Shown: piece after piece, positions 25,958 to 33,889 of the stretch
Numbering within the stretch: the stretch's first letter is position 1
Layout: each line of letters begins with the position of its first letter
Origin: Saccharothrix sp. ALI-22-I
GTDB lineage: Bacteria; Actinomycetota; Actinomycetes; Mycobacteriales; Pseudonocardiaceae
NCBI RefSeq assembly: GCF_001984175.1
Contig: NZ_MTQP01000068.1
Coordinates: forward strand, 558,001 to 622,000
Length of the DNA: 64,000 nt
Direction: 5' to 3'
Translations under genes and position numbers: made by a program
The notes under the pieces: generated by a model
The model's database searches: none
Seen by the model: the letters and a program-made list of their open reading frames with translations, nothing else
Told to the model about the DNA's origin: nothing

Positions 25958-26911
25958 GTGGCTCGTGACAGTGGTGATTCCGGCGTATGGCGTGGTCGGG
26001 GGCAGCCCGCGGTGGCGGTCCTGCGATCGGAGGCCGATTTCTCCTCCCGGGAGTTGTCCCGGGAACGTCGTTGGCTGGCGATGTTCATGCTGGTCCACTT
26101 GGTGGACCAGCACGGTCGGATGGGCACCGCGTACCGGCGCGTGCTCAAGCGCGCGGGTCGCACGCCGGGGCACTGGGCCCACGGCCGGTCGATCGGCGCG
26201 GTGCGGGCCGACGTGTCGCGGTGGATCGGCGTCCACGCGCGGCCCGACAGCATGCCGCCGTGGGATCGGATCGCGGATCTGATCCACGACGCCGTGGACC
26301 CGAAGGAGGCGCTGGAAGTGCTGGCGACCGCCCGCTACCTGTACTGCCTCGCCGCCGGCGAGCCGAACGACGCCGTGCTCCACCGCCCGGACTGGCTGAA
26401 CCCGGACATCGACAACATCACCACCACGATGATCGGCGGCCCGGACTGGGCGCGGAAGTACGGCCTGCCCGACCCCGGAACCGTGCTACCCGAACCCCGG
26501 TCGGCCGAACCCGAGCCGTCCGAACCTCAGCCGTCCGAACCCCGGCCGTCCGAACCCGAGCCGCACACGTTCCAGCCACCCGAAGCACGGGTCGACGAGA
26601 ACGGCGCCGAGAACCCGGAGTGGAGCGCGTACCAGCTCCTGTGGACGGTGGTCCGGGTCCACCGCGAGGCCGAAGCGCGGATCGCCGAGCTGGAACAGCT
26701 GGTAGACGATCTGAGCGAGGAGAACGCCCGGCTGTCCGGCGACGTCACCACCTGGCTGGGCGAGTACCGCCCGACCATCCCCGACCAGGAACGACGCCGG
26801 CGCCCCCGTGTGCCCGTCACCGACCGCCGCCTGGCCGTGAAGGACCCGGCGCAAGCCTTCACCTACCCACTCCCGACAGAACTGCCCGCGCCGCGCTACA
26901 CCCCCAGCTGA
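25958..26911 (+). CDS. Uncharacterised actinobacterial protein, possible HTH plus coiled coil
   Basis: This is a 317-residue protein. The GTG at 25958 is preferred over 25952 because the AAGGAG site overlaps the earlier codon. Residues ~20-140 are helical (LSRERRWLAMFMLVHLV, RSIGAVRADVSRWIG, PPWDRIADLIHD) and resemble the XRE-like N-terminal domains of actinomycete regulators; this is a tentative comparison. Residues ~180-205 are tandem PSEPxP repeats. Residues ~225-260 are a Glu-rich coiled coil (AEARIAELEQLVDDLSEE). A basic tail follows. It is followed 23 bases later by another unknown gene. Confidence 0.7.
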   Translation: MARDSGDSGVWRGRGQPAVAVLRSEADFSSRELSRERRWLAMFMLVHLVDQHGRMGTAYRRVLKRAGRTPGHWAHGRSIGAVRADVSRWIGVHARPDSMPPWDRIADLIHDAVDPKEALEVLATARYLYCLAAGEPNDAVLHRPDWLNPDIDNITTTMIGGPDWARKYGLPDPGTVLPEPRSAEPEPSEPQPSEPRPSEPEPHTFQPPEARVDENGAENPEWSAYQLLWTVVRVHREAEARIAELEQLVDDLSEENARLSGDVTTWLGEYRPTIPDQERRRRPRVPVTDRRLAVKDPAQAFTYPLPTELPAPRYTPS

Positions 26912-26934
26912 TCGATCGTGGGCATACTCGGTTC

Positions 26935-27333
26935 ATGGGGGAACATCGCGAGGTCGAGCCGCCGTCGATGACCGGGCCGGTCATCGACGAGTGGCTGCAG
27001 AGCCGGTTCAACGAGGAGCAGTCGCACTTCCTCAGCGGCATCCACCCGCTGAGCGCCATGGCGATGTCGGTGGACGGGTCGGCGTTCCGCGAGTCCGGGG
27101 CGACCGTGCCGGACCTCGTGATCCAAAGGTGGCTGCACATGTGCGACAGCAACCGGCGGTACGCCGACCAGTCCGAGCACAGCCTGATCGGCGTGGTGCT
27201 GCGGCAAAAGGGCTCGTGGGAGGCCGTGGCCGACGTGTTGAACCTGCCGGACGAGCGGGCCGCCCAGGAGTACTACGGCGACTTGGTGGTGCGGCTGAAG
27301 CACTGGCCGCCACGCGGTCCGAGCCGCCTCTAG
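26935..27333 (+). CDS. Uncharacterised protein (132 aa)
   Basis: The ATG at 26935 opens a 132-residue frame (GEHREVEPPSMTGPVIDEWL, HPLSAMAMSVDGSAF, SLIGVVLRQKGSWEAVADVL, EYYGDLVVRLKHWPP). It is acidic, helical and soluble, with no signal peptide. It lies 23 bases after the PSEP-repeat protein and is probably co-transcribed with it. Its stop abuts the convergent histidine kinase. I do not recognise the family. Confidence 0.65.
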   Translation: MGEHREVEPPSMTGPVIDEWLQSRFNEEQSHFLSGIHPLSAMAMSVDGSAFRESGATVPDLVIQRWLHMCDSNRRYADQSEHSLIGVVLRQKGSWEAVADVLNLPDERAAQEYYGDLVVRLKHWPPRGPSRL

Positions 27334-27334
27334 G

Positions 27335-28495
27335 TCACTCCACCGCAGGCAGCGCGGCGCGCACTTCCCAGCCACCACCGGGACGTGCGCCCGCGCTGAA
27401 CCTCCCGCCCAGCAGTTCGACCCGTTCCCGCATCCCCACCAACCCGTACCCGCCCGACCCGCCCACCGGCGCCACCTTCTGCGCCCGCCCGTCGTCGGTC
27501 ACCACCACGTGCACCACCCCGTCGGACACCGACACCGAGACGTCCACGGAGGACAGGCCGTCGGCGTGCTTGCGGGTGTTGGTCAACGATTCCTGCACCA
27601 ACCGCAGCACGGACCGCCCCAACGACGGCGGCACGGACTCCGGCAGGTCGACGTGCAGCCGCACCGGCTGGCCGGACTGCTCCACCACCCCGCGCACGTC
27701 GTCGGCCAGGTCGCTGGTCGCGGTCGGCGCGTCGGCGTCGGTGCCGCGCAGCGTCCCCACCAGCCGGCGCATCTCGGTCAACGCCTCGTTGCCGCTGCGC
27801 ACGATGGTCGGCAACACCTCCTGCGCGGCGGACGGCACGGCCTGCGCCGCCTGCGCGTGCACCACCATCCCGGTCACGTAGTGCGCGATCACGTCGTGCA
27901 GTTCGCGCGCCAACGCCATCCGCTCGGCGTGCTGCGCGGCCGCGACCTCGGCCCGCACGGCGGTCGACCGTTCCCGGTCGCGGGCCCGGAAGTACAACCC
28001 GGTGCCGAGCGACAGCGCCAGCAGCACCGTGCCGCCGGTCATCTGCTCCCAGAACCCGGGCCCGTCGAAGTCGTCCGGCCAGTACCGCGACCGGTAATCC
28101 GGCCGCACAGCCTGCGTGCCCGCCGACACGACGACGAGCAGGGCAACCCCCGTCACGGCCCGCACCAGCGGCGCGTGCCGCACCACCACGGCGATGATCG
28201 CCATCACCGCCCCGGCCTCGGAGACCACCAGACCGCTGATCACCGGCGCCTGGGGCGCGACGTCCAGCACCCGGAGCACGATCGAACTGGCCGCCACCGC
28301 CGTCGCGGCGGCCAACGCGGCGTCGAACGGACGCCGGGGCGCGAGCACGGCCAGCGCGCACACCACGACCGAGCCGGGGAACTGCCACCAACTCGCGTCG
28401 CCGAGCCGTTCGCCGACGAGGAAGACGAGCAGGGCGCAGGCCAGCGGCCACTGGCGACGGGTCAGGGTCCGCCACCCGAGGTGTGTGCTCTCCAC
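27335..28495 (-). CDS. Sensor histidine kinase (NarL-type, HisKA_3), orphan
   Basis: This is a 386-residue kinase. An N-terminal membrane domain has about five hydrophobic segments (residues ~15-165). The HisKA_3 phospho-acceptor is in ALARELHDVIAHYVTGMVVHA. The HATPase_c domain has LRLVQESLTNTRKHA (N box), VTDDGRAQ (G1) and GYGLVGMRERVELLGG (G2). Such kinases phosphorylate LuxR-type response regulators normally encoded alongside, but none is adjacent. The nearest candidates are the truncated regulator tail at 35.8 kb and the intact pair at 38.9 kb. The stimulus is unknown. Confidence 0.9.
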   Translation of the reverse strand: MESTHLGWRTLTRRQWPLACALLVFLVGERLGDASWWQFPGSVVVCALAVLAPRRPFDAALAAATAVAASSIVLRVLDVAPQAPVISGLVVSEAGAVMAIIAVVVRHAPLVRAVTGVALLVVVSAGTQAVRPDYRSRYWPDDFDGPGFWEQMTGGTVLLALSLGTGLYFRARDRERSTAVRAEVAAAQHAERMALARELHDVIAHYVTGMVVHAQAAQAVPSAAQEVLPTIVRSGNEALTEMRRLVGTLRGTDADAPTATSDLADDVRGVVEQSGQPVRLHVDLPESVPPSLGRSVLRLVQESLTNTRKHADGLSSVDVSVSVSDGVVHVVVTDDGRAQKVAPVGGSGGYGLVGMRERVELLGGRFSAGARPGGGWEVRAALPAVE

Positions 28496-28663
28496 GGAAC
28501 GTCACGGTAGGTCCTGGGGGCGGAGTGCGCGTCCATCCCCGGTCGGGTGGTCCGTCCACCACAAGGCTGACCCGAACGCGCCTGGAAACACACCAGTGGC
28601 CGATGTCGGATGACGAACTCGCGGGTGACTCTGGAGGAGCGAGTCGGGGAACGGGAGGACACC

Positions 28664-28762
28664 ATGTTCGGAGTGGTCGCTACTTGGGCGGGCGCGGTGC
28701 TGGGCCTGCTGGTGCTGGTCCTGATGGCGTTGGCGGGCGTGTTGATCGATTCCCAGCAGTAA
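28664..28762 (+). CDS. Small single-span membrane protein (32 aa)
   Basis: The ATG at 28664, with GGGAGG 5 bases upstream, opens 32 codons: a short N terminus (MFGVVATWAG), one hydrophobic helix (AVLGLLVLVLMALAGVLI) and DSQQ. It has strong third-position GC. The frame is open upstream to an ATG at 28610 and a GTG at 28625 (TLEERVGERED), giving up to 50 residues, but those lack a ribosome site. It lies between the divergent kinase promoter and the convergent NOS-like gene. Function unknown. Confidence 0.55.
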   Translation: MFGVVATWAGAVLGLLVLVLMALAGVLIDSQQ

Positions 28763-28790
28763 TTCCGGATCTTTCGGGGAAGATCGTGGC

Positions 28791-29966
28791 TCAGCCCTCG
28801 ACGCGCCGCCGGAGGAGTTCGGCGAGCCGACCGGGCGATTGGGGTTGGGTCGTTTCCACGGGTGCGGGGGAGAAGCGGACGGGGCCGCCGGCACGGGCGC
28901 GGCGGGCGGCCGACGGGTCGAGCCGGAACGCGGGACGGTTGCCGGAGGGGCGTTGTCGTGAGCGCAGCCACGACAGCCGGTGCAGCGATTCGGTGTGGTG
29001 GTCGGTGATGGTGACCTCGGCGAGGTCGAACGAGTGCAGCACGGCCCGGTTCAGCTCCACGACGGCGCGATCGCGCCACAGGGAGCGCTCGCTGGACGTG
29101 TCGAGGCCCAGCGCCTCGGCGACGGGCCGTGCCGCGCCGTAGGCGTTCTCGTCAGCCAGGCTGCGGGCGCCGATCTCGGAGCCGACGAACCACGAGTTGA
29201 ACGGCGCGGCGGGGTAGGTGATGCCGCCGATGGTCAGCCGCATGTTGCTGATCACCGGCACAGCGTGCCAGCGCAGGCCGAGTTGGCCGAACCACGGCAG
29301 CTCCGGGTGTTCGATCAAGACCTCGTGCACCACGTCGGGCGGGATGGTGAACAGCTTCACGCCCTCGTGCGCCGTCTCCACCACCAGCGGCAGCAGGTCG
29401 AAGCGGCCGGGCGCGGGCGGCGGGCGCCAGCCCATGCCCTGCACGGCGTCGGTGAACGCGCTGTAGCGGCGGTCCCCGGTGCCGTCGCCGTAGCCCGCGT
29501 AGCGCACCAGCTGCTCGTTCCAGATGCACGGTCCGGGCGCGGTCGGCGTGTCCGGTGCGAACACCGTGACCAGTGGGCGGATCTCGCCGCCGTTGGTGGC
29601 CAGCCGCAGGTGCTCCACGCACTCGCCGGCCACGGCGGCGGCGTTGCGGAAGCCGCGCAGGTCGCGGACCTTGAGCCGGCGCCACGGCACACCGCTGGTG
29701 CACCAGCCGGAGTCGCGCAGCGCGATCCGCGCGCCGTAGGCCAGCTCGTTGGTGGTGTGGCGGTAGGTGCCGGTCTGGGCGATCTCGTCGCGCACCTGGC
29801 TCAGGCGTGGTCCGACCGGTCCGGCTTCGGGGTGGGCGATGTGGAACATGCGGAGGAAACCCTCCGCCGCGGTCAGGTCGAACGTTATCGGTTCGTTGTC
29901 AACTACGGTCACGGGCGGCAACCGTAGTTGCGGAACGGTGTCACACGTCACTGCCAGACGGGGCAC
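28791..29966 (-). CDS. Nitric oxide synthase oxygenase-like protein with altered heme loop
   Basis: This is up to 391 residues and resembles bacterial NOS oxygenase domains along its length: EEAGPVGPRL-type N terminus (PEAGPVGPRLSQVRDEIAQTG), IWNEQLVRYAGYGDGTGDRR, FDLLPLVVE, LRWHAVPVISNMRL, YPAAPFNSWFVGSEIGARSL, and LDTSSERSLWRDRAVVELN through DHHTES. The substrate Glu (E264) and W259 remain. The heme-Cys loop is LRDSGWC (Cys89) where NOS has WRNAPRC, so the heme-stacking Trp and the Arg before Cys are replaced. NOS makes NO from arginine with a separate reductase; none is encoded here. Start uncertain: a palindrome at 29900-29930 lies within the first codons. Confidence 0.8.
   Translation of the reverse strand: MPRLAVTCDTVPQLRLPPVTVVDNEPITFDLTAAEGFLRMFHIAHPEAGPVGPRLSQVRDEIAQTGTYRHTTNELAYGARIALRDSGWCTSGVPWRRLKVRDLRGFRNAAAVAGECVEHLRLATNGGEIRPLVTVFAPDTPTAPGPCIWNEQLVRYAGYGDGTGDRRYSAFTDAVQGMGWRPPPAPGRFDLLPLVVETAHEGVKLFTIPPDVVHEVLIEHPELPWFGQLGLRWHAVPVISNMRLTIGGITYPAAPFNSWFVGSEIGARSLADENAYGAARPVAEALGLDTSSERSLWRDRAVVELNRAVLHSFDLAEVTITDHHTESLHRLSWLRSRQRPSGNRPAFRLDPSAARRARAGGPVRFSPAPVETTQPQSPGRLAELLRRRVEG
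29900..29930. promoter_or_regulatory. 10-bp inverted repeat at the NOS-like gene start
   Basis: CAACTACGGT (29900-29909) and ACCGTAGTTG (29921-29930) are perfect complements with an 11-base spacer. If the NOS-like gene starts downstream of it, this is a promoter operator; if at 29966, it is an early coding hairpin. A second small stem (GCGGAGG/CCTCCGC, 29850-29867) follows. Confidence 0.45.
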
Positions 29967-30055
29967 AACGGGTGATCAATAAAGCCCACCCGATACGGTG
30001 ACGAAACGACAGGGAGTCGCACCGTCCCCCGCCGCGCCCTGACTTGATGACTCGG

Positions 30056-30766
30056 TCAGGTGAGTTCGTTCCGCTCGAACATCAGATCGTGGCTGATCCG
30101 ATCTTCCTCGACCGCCCGCTGCTCGAACTTGGTGACCGGCCGCCAGTCCGGCCGCGGCGCCCACCGGTCGTGCCGGTTGCGCAGCAGCGGCTCGGCCGAG
30201 CACACCTCCAGCATCTGCTCGGCGTACTGCTCCCAGTCGGTGGCCAGGTGCAGCGTGCCGCCCGGCTGGAGGCGCGTGGCGACGAGGTGGACGAACTCGG
30301 GCTGCACGAGCCGGCGCTTGTGGTGCTTCTTCTTCGGCCACGGGTCGGGGAAGTAGATCCGCACCCCGGCCAGCGAACCGGGCTCGACGTGTTCTTCGAG
30401 CAGGTCGACCGCGTCACCGCGCAGGACCCGCAGGTTGGTCACCCCGAGCGCCTCGGCGCGCAGCAGGAGCTGCGCCAGGCCGGGCTTGTAGACCTCGACG
30501 GCGACGTAGTTGACCTCGGGCGCGGCGGCCACCAGCTGGGAGGTGGTCTCGCCCATCCCGGAACCGATCTCCAGCACCACCGGCGCCTCGCGGCCGAACC
30601 ACTCGGTGAAGCGCACGGGACCGGCCGGGAGCGCCTTGACCTCTTGGCCCAAGCGCTCCCAGTGGCGGTCCCATGCGCGCTGCTGCCCCACGGTCATCCG
30701 TTCGCCGCGTTGCACGTAGCTGACGACGGATCGGTGGTGGGGCGGTCGCTGGTGGCTGGACGTCAC
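30056..30766 (-). CDS. trmB: tRNA (guanine-N7-)-methyltransferase
   Basis: This 236-residue TrmB methylates G46 in the tRNA variable loop using SAM. Motifs: Rossmann SAM-binding VVLEIGSGMGETTSQL, VAVEVYKPGLAQLL, LRVLRGDA, the family signature IRIYFPDPWPKKKHHKRRL (here VRIYFPDPWPKKKH), then LHLATDWEQYAEQML, and FEQRAVEEDR near the C terminus. Length is typical. It is followed upstream on the same strand by an uncharacterised gene 23 bases away. Confidence 0.96.
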   Translation of the reverse strand: MTSSHQRPPHHRSVVSYVQRGERMTVGQQRAWDRHWERLGQEVKALPAGPVRFTEWFGREAPVVLEIGSGMGETTSQLVAAAPEVNYVAVEVYKPGLAQLLLRAEALGVTNLRVLRGDAVDLLEEHVEPGSLAGVRIYFPDPWPKKKHHKRRLVQPEFVHLVATRLQPGGTLHLATDWEQYAEQMLEVCSAEPLLRNRHDRWAPRPDWRPVTKFEQRAVEEDRISHDLMFERNELT

Positions 30767-30789
30767 GGGCGTACAGCCTAGGTGGTGCG

Positions 30790-31371
30790 TTAAGCGATGT
30801 TCTCCAGGTCCTCGATCTGCTCACGCAGCTCGGCGGGGGTGAACTCGATGGCTTGGCGCTGACCGGGGCCCCGGTGCGCCGGGATCAGGTCCACGAAACC
30901 GGGGTGCCGGTCGGTGAACTGCACGGTGGTCGGCTCCGCGGGCCCGTACACGCCGCTCTCGGACGGTACGAACTCCCAGTAACCGACCTCGCCCTCGGTC
31001 GCCCACGGGACGAAGACCCAACCCGGCCGGCTGCCGAGCAACCGGGTTATCTCGTCCTCCAGGGCGAACGCCGCCGCGCGCGAGGCGATCTTGCCCCGGT
31101 CGAGGGCGCGGAGCCACCAAGGTGCTGGTGCGTCCTTGCCCACGGCGCGGAACAGGGCGAGCACTTGCTGTTCGTCGGCCTTGTGGATCCAGGCTCGACG
31201 GGTCTGTGCGGGTGAGTCGGCGACACCGACGCCTCCCGCGGCTTCGATCGCGTGCGACCATTCCAGCGCCAGCATCGGTTCGACGCGAAGGGCGTGGTCG
31301 CGTTGCCGTGCCAGGTTCTGCGACCCGGCTGCCGAGTGGTCGGCGTTCAGGTCCGGATCAAGCACCGTCAC
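30790..31371 (-). CDS. Uncharacterised protein upstream of trmB
   Basis: This is a 193-residue frame from a GTG at 31371 with GGAGGTGAACCC before it; a longer frame to 31449 lacks such a site. Sequence features: acidic N terminus (DPDLNADHSAAG), HALRVEPMLALEWSHAIEAAGG, GWVFVPWATEGEVGYWEFVP and a Glu-rich end (PAELREQIEDLENIA). Soluble, no signal peptide, no motif I can name. Same strand as trmB and likely in its transcript. Confidence 0.68.
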   Translation of the reverse strand: MTVLDPDLNADHSAAGSQNLARQRDHALRVEPMLALEWSHAIEAAGGVGVADSPAQTRRAWIHKADEQQVLALFRAVGKDAPAPWWLRALDRGKIASRAAAFALEDEITRLLGSRPGWVFVPWATEGEVGYWEFVPSESGVYGPAEPTTVQFTDRHPGFVDLIPAHRGPGQRQAIEFTPAELREQIEDLENIA

Positions 31372-31601
31372 GGGTTCACCTCCGGGGGGTTCCTTGACGG
31401 GGGGTATCCGAATTCGCGTGCGGGCAGGTTCCCACCTCACGATTCGCACTTTCCATCTGACCGGGTTCAGATGCGCTTGTCATGGGGCTGTGCCGGAGTT
31501 CACGACGTCTTAACGAACGCCTTACTCCGCTTGCCCGAATCCAGAACTGTGAAACATGACCGACATGGAATATTTGTGATTCCGGACACAGGGGGAATTG
31601 C

Positions 31602-32792
31602 GTGAGGGGGAGAGCGGTTGTCGCCGCGATCTTGATCGCGATGTGCGCACCGGGCGTCGCCCGCGCGCAGACGATCGAGGAACGGCAGTGGCACCTGGCC
31701 GCCCTGGGTGTCCCGGCCGCGCACGGCACCACGCGCGGGGAGGGCGTGGTCGTCGCGGTGGTGGATTCGGGGGTGGACGGCACCCGTCCCGACCTCGCCG
31801 GCGCGTTGCTGCCGGGCGCCGGGTTCGGCTCGTCGAGCGGCACGGACGGCACCGAGGACAACGACGGGCACGGCACCGCGATGGCCACGTTGATCGCCGG
31901 CCGGGCCGTGGACGGCGGTGCGCTCGGCGTCGCCCCCGACGCGATGATCCTGCCGATCGCGGTCGGCTCGGACGGCGACAGGTTCACCACCACGTCCGTC
32001 GCCGAGGGCGTGACCTGGGCCGTCGACCACGGCGCGGAGGTGATCAACCTGTCGCTGACGTCGCTGGCGACGCTCACCCCGGACCTGCTGCGCGCGGTCA
32101 ACTACGCGTTCGACCACGACGCCGTGGTGGTCGCCGGCACCGGCAACGACGGCGAGGAGCACGTGGGCGCGCCGGCCAACATCAAGGGCGTCATCGCGGT
32201 CTCCGGCACGATCCAGGGCAACGGCCCGTGGCTGGAGTCCAACACCGGACCGGAGACCGTGCTGGCCGCACCCGCCCAGCGGATCGTGACCGCCGTGCCG
32301 CTGAAGGTCGTGGACACCGGCTACGCCGAGGTGGACGGCACGAGCGCGGCAACGGCGCTGGTCTCCGGCGTGGCGGCGCTGGTCCGCGCTCGCTACCCGG
32401 ACATGGACGCGGGCAACGTGGTGAACCGGCTCATCGCCACCGCGACCGACCTGCTGGCGCCGGGCCGGGACAACGCGACGGGGTTCGGCCAGGTCGACGC
32501 GGTCGCCGCGCTGACCGCCGACGTCCCCCCGGTGGCGTCGAACCCGCTGGCCCCGCCGCCGGACACGTCGTCCGCCGTGCCGCCGCCGTCCGCGGAGAGC
32601 CTGCCCGCGCCACCGGACGACGCGGGTAGTCGGGTCCTGCTGGTGTTCGGCGGCCTCGGCGCGGCCGGGGTCGCCGTGGTGGTGGTGAGCCTGCTGCTGG
32701 CCCGGCGGAGGCGAATCCGACGGGCGCCCGTCCCGGTCGTCACCGAAATCCCGCCGCCGTCCGACGACTTCTGGCGCAACGACCGCTTCTGA
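31602..32792 (+). CDS. Mycosin-like subtilisin-family serine protease (type VII associated)
   Basis: This is a 396-residue protein. A signal peptide covers ~1-22, then QWHLAALGVPAAHG. The S8 catalytic triad is Asp in VVAVVDSGVDGTRPDL, His in DNDGHGTAMATLIAG and Ser in DGTSAATALVSGVAAL; ASN-type oxyanion VVAGTGNDG is present. A Pro-rich linker leads to a C-terminal membrane span (FGGLGAAGVAVVVVSLLL) and an Arg-rich tail, the layout of MycP proteases of ESX systems. No EccB/C/D gene is nearby, so it is an orphan here. The GTG at 31602 is used. Convergent with the ABC ATPase, stop to stop. Confidence 0.88.
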   Translation: MRGRAVVAAILIAMCAPGVARAQTIEERQWHLAALGVPAAHGTTRGEGVVVAVVDSGVDGTRPDLAGALLPGAGFGSSSGTDGTEDNDGHGTAMATLIAGRAVDGGALGVAPDAMILPIAVGSDGDRFTTTSVAEGVTWAVDHGAEVINLSLTSLATLTPDLLRAVNYAFDHDAVVVAGTGNDGEEHVGAPANIKGVIAVSGTIQGNGPWLESNTGPETVLAAPAQRIVTAVPLKVVDTGYAEVDGTSAATALVSGVAALVRARYPDMDAGNVVNRLIATATDLLAPGRDNATGFGQVDAVAALTADVPPVASNPLAPPPDTSSAVPPPSAESLPAPPDDAGSRVLLVFGGLGAAGVAVVVVSLLLARRRRIRRAPVPVVTEIPPPSDDFWRNDRF

Positions 32793-33752
32793 TTATCCGG
32801 CCGATTCGTGTGAGCCGATCGGGCGTGCGTCAGTCGCTTGATCGGCATCGGCGGCGTGGTATTCCACGGATTCCTTCGTCAGTTGCATGAAGGCCTCCTC
32901 CAGTGAACCGAGTTGCGGGCTCAGCTCGTGCAGGGTGATGCCGTTCGCCGCGGCCAACTCGCCGATGAACGACGGCTCGACCCCGTGCACGACGAGCGCG
33001 CCGTCGGCGGCCGCGGCGTCGGCGACGCGGGCACGTCCGTCCAACAGTTCCCGCAGCCGTTCCAGCTGGGGCGAGCGGACGCGGACGGTGTCCTCGGTGG
33101 CGTCCTTGATGAACTGCTCGGTGCTGGTCTGGGAGATCAGCTTGCCGCGCCCGATGACGATCAGGTCCTGCGCGGTCTGGGCCATCTCCGACAGCAGGTG
33201 GCTGGACACGAACACGGTGCGCCCGTCGTCGGCGAGCCGGTGCATGAACTGGCGGATCCAGAGGATGCCCTCCGGGTCCAGGCCGTTGACCGGCTCGTCG
33301 AACATGAGCACCTTGGGGTCGCCCAGCAGCGCGCCCGCGATGCCGAGGCGCTGGGACATGCCGAGCGAGAAGCCGCCCGCGCGGCGCTTGGCCACCTGGG
33401 TGAGGCCGACCAGGTCCAGCACCTCGTCCACCCGCTTGTCCGGGATGTCGTTGGACCGGGCCATCCACTGCAGGTGCGCCCGCGCCGAGCGGTTGGGGTG
33501 CACCCACTTGGCGTCCAGCAGCGCGCCCACGACGTGCAGCGGCTTGTGCAGCGACCGGTAGTCCTTGCCGTCCACGGTGACCCGGCCGCGGGTGGGGTTG
33601 TCCAGGCCGAGGATCATCCGCATGGTGGTGGACTTGCCCGCGCCGTTGGGGCCGAGGAAGCCGGTGACCCGACCCGCTTCCACGCTGAACGACAGGTCGT
33701 CCACGGCCACGGTCCTGCCGTAGTGCTTGGTGAGGCCGGTCGCTTCGATCAT
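32793..33752 (-). CDS. ABC transporter ATP-binding protein, copy 1
   Basis: This is a 319-residue DrrA/CcmA-like ATPase: Walker A FLGPNGAGKSTTMRMI, Q/KWVHPNRSA insert, signature LGMSQRLGIAGALLG, Walker B VLMFDEPVNGLDPEG, and H-loop FVSSHLLSEM. The C-terminal extension (TLHELSPQLGSLEEAFMQL) is typical of multidrug or bacteriocin exporters. It is closely similar to the ATPase at 34658-35578, from which a permease separates it. It has its own GGGAGA ribosome site, and a hairpin precedes it, so it may be expressed separately. Its own permease is not visible. Confidence 0.92.
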   Translation of the reverse strand: MIEATGLTKHYGRTVAVDDLSFSVEAGRVTGFLGPNGAGKSTTMRMILGLDNPTRGRVTVDGKDYRSLHKPLHVVGALLDAKWVHPNRSARAHLQWMARSNDIPDKRVDEVLDLVGLTQVAKRRAGGFSLGMSQRLGIAGALLGDPKVLMFDEPVNGLDPEGILWIRQFMHRLADDGRTVFVSSHLLSEMAQTAQDLIVIGRGKLISQTSTEQFIKDATEDTVRVRSPQLERLRELLDGRARVADAAAADGALVVHGVEPSFIGELAAANGITLHELSPQLGSLEEAFMQLTKESVEYHAADADQATDARPIGSHESAG

Positions 33753-33799
33753 GACTTCTCCCGTCCGATCAACCGCTTGTGGCGAAACCTAGGGCAAAA

Positions 33800-33835
33800 G
33801 AGCTCGGGCCACCCCCCGACAGGTGACCCGAGCTC
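33800..33835 (-). terminator. Hairpin after the ABC permease
   Basis: GAGCTCGGGCCACC (33800-33813) pairs with GGTGACCCGAGCTC (33822-33835) with one mismatch. It lies between the permease stop and the start of ATPase copy 1, and may attenuate read-through. Confidence 0.65.
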
Positions 33836-33889
33836 CCCCTTTCCCGCACCCGCGCGCCGACCCCCGATGCCGGTCACGCGGGCCACCTC

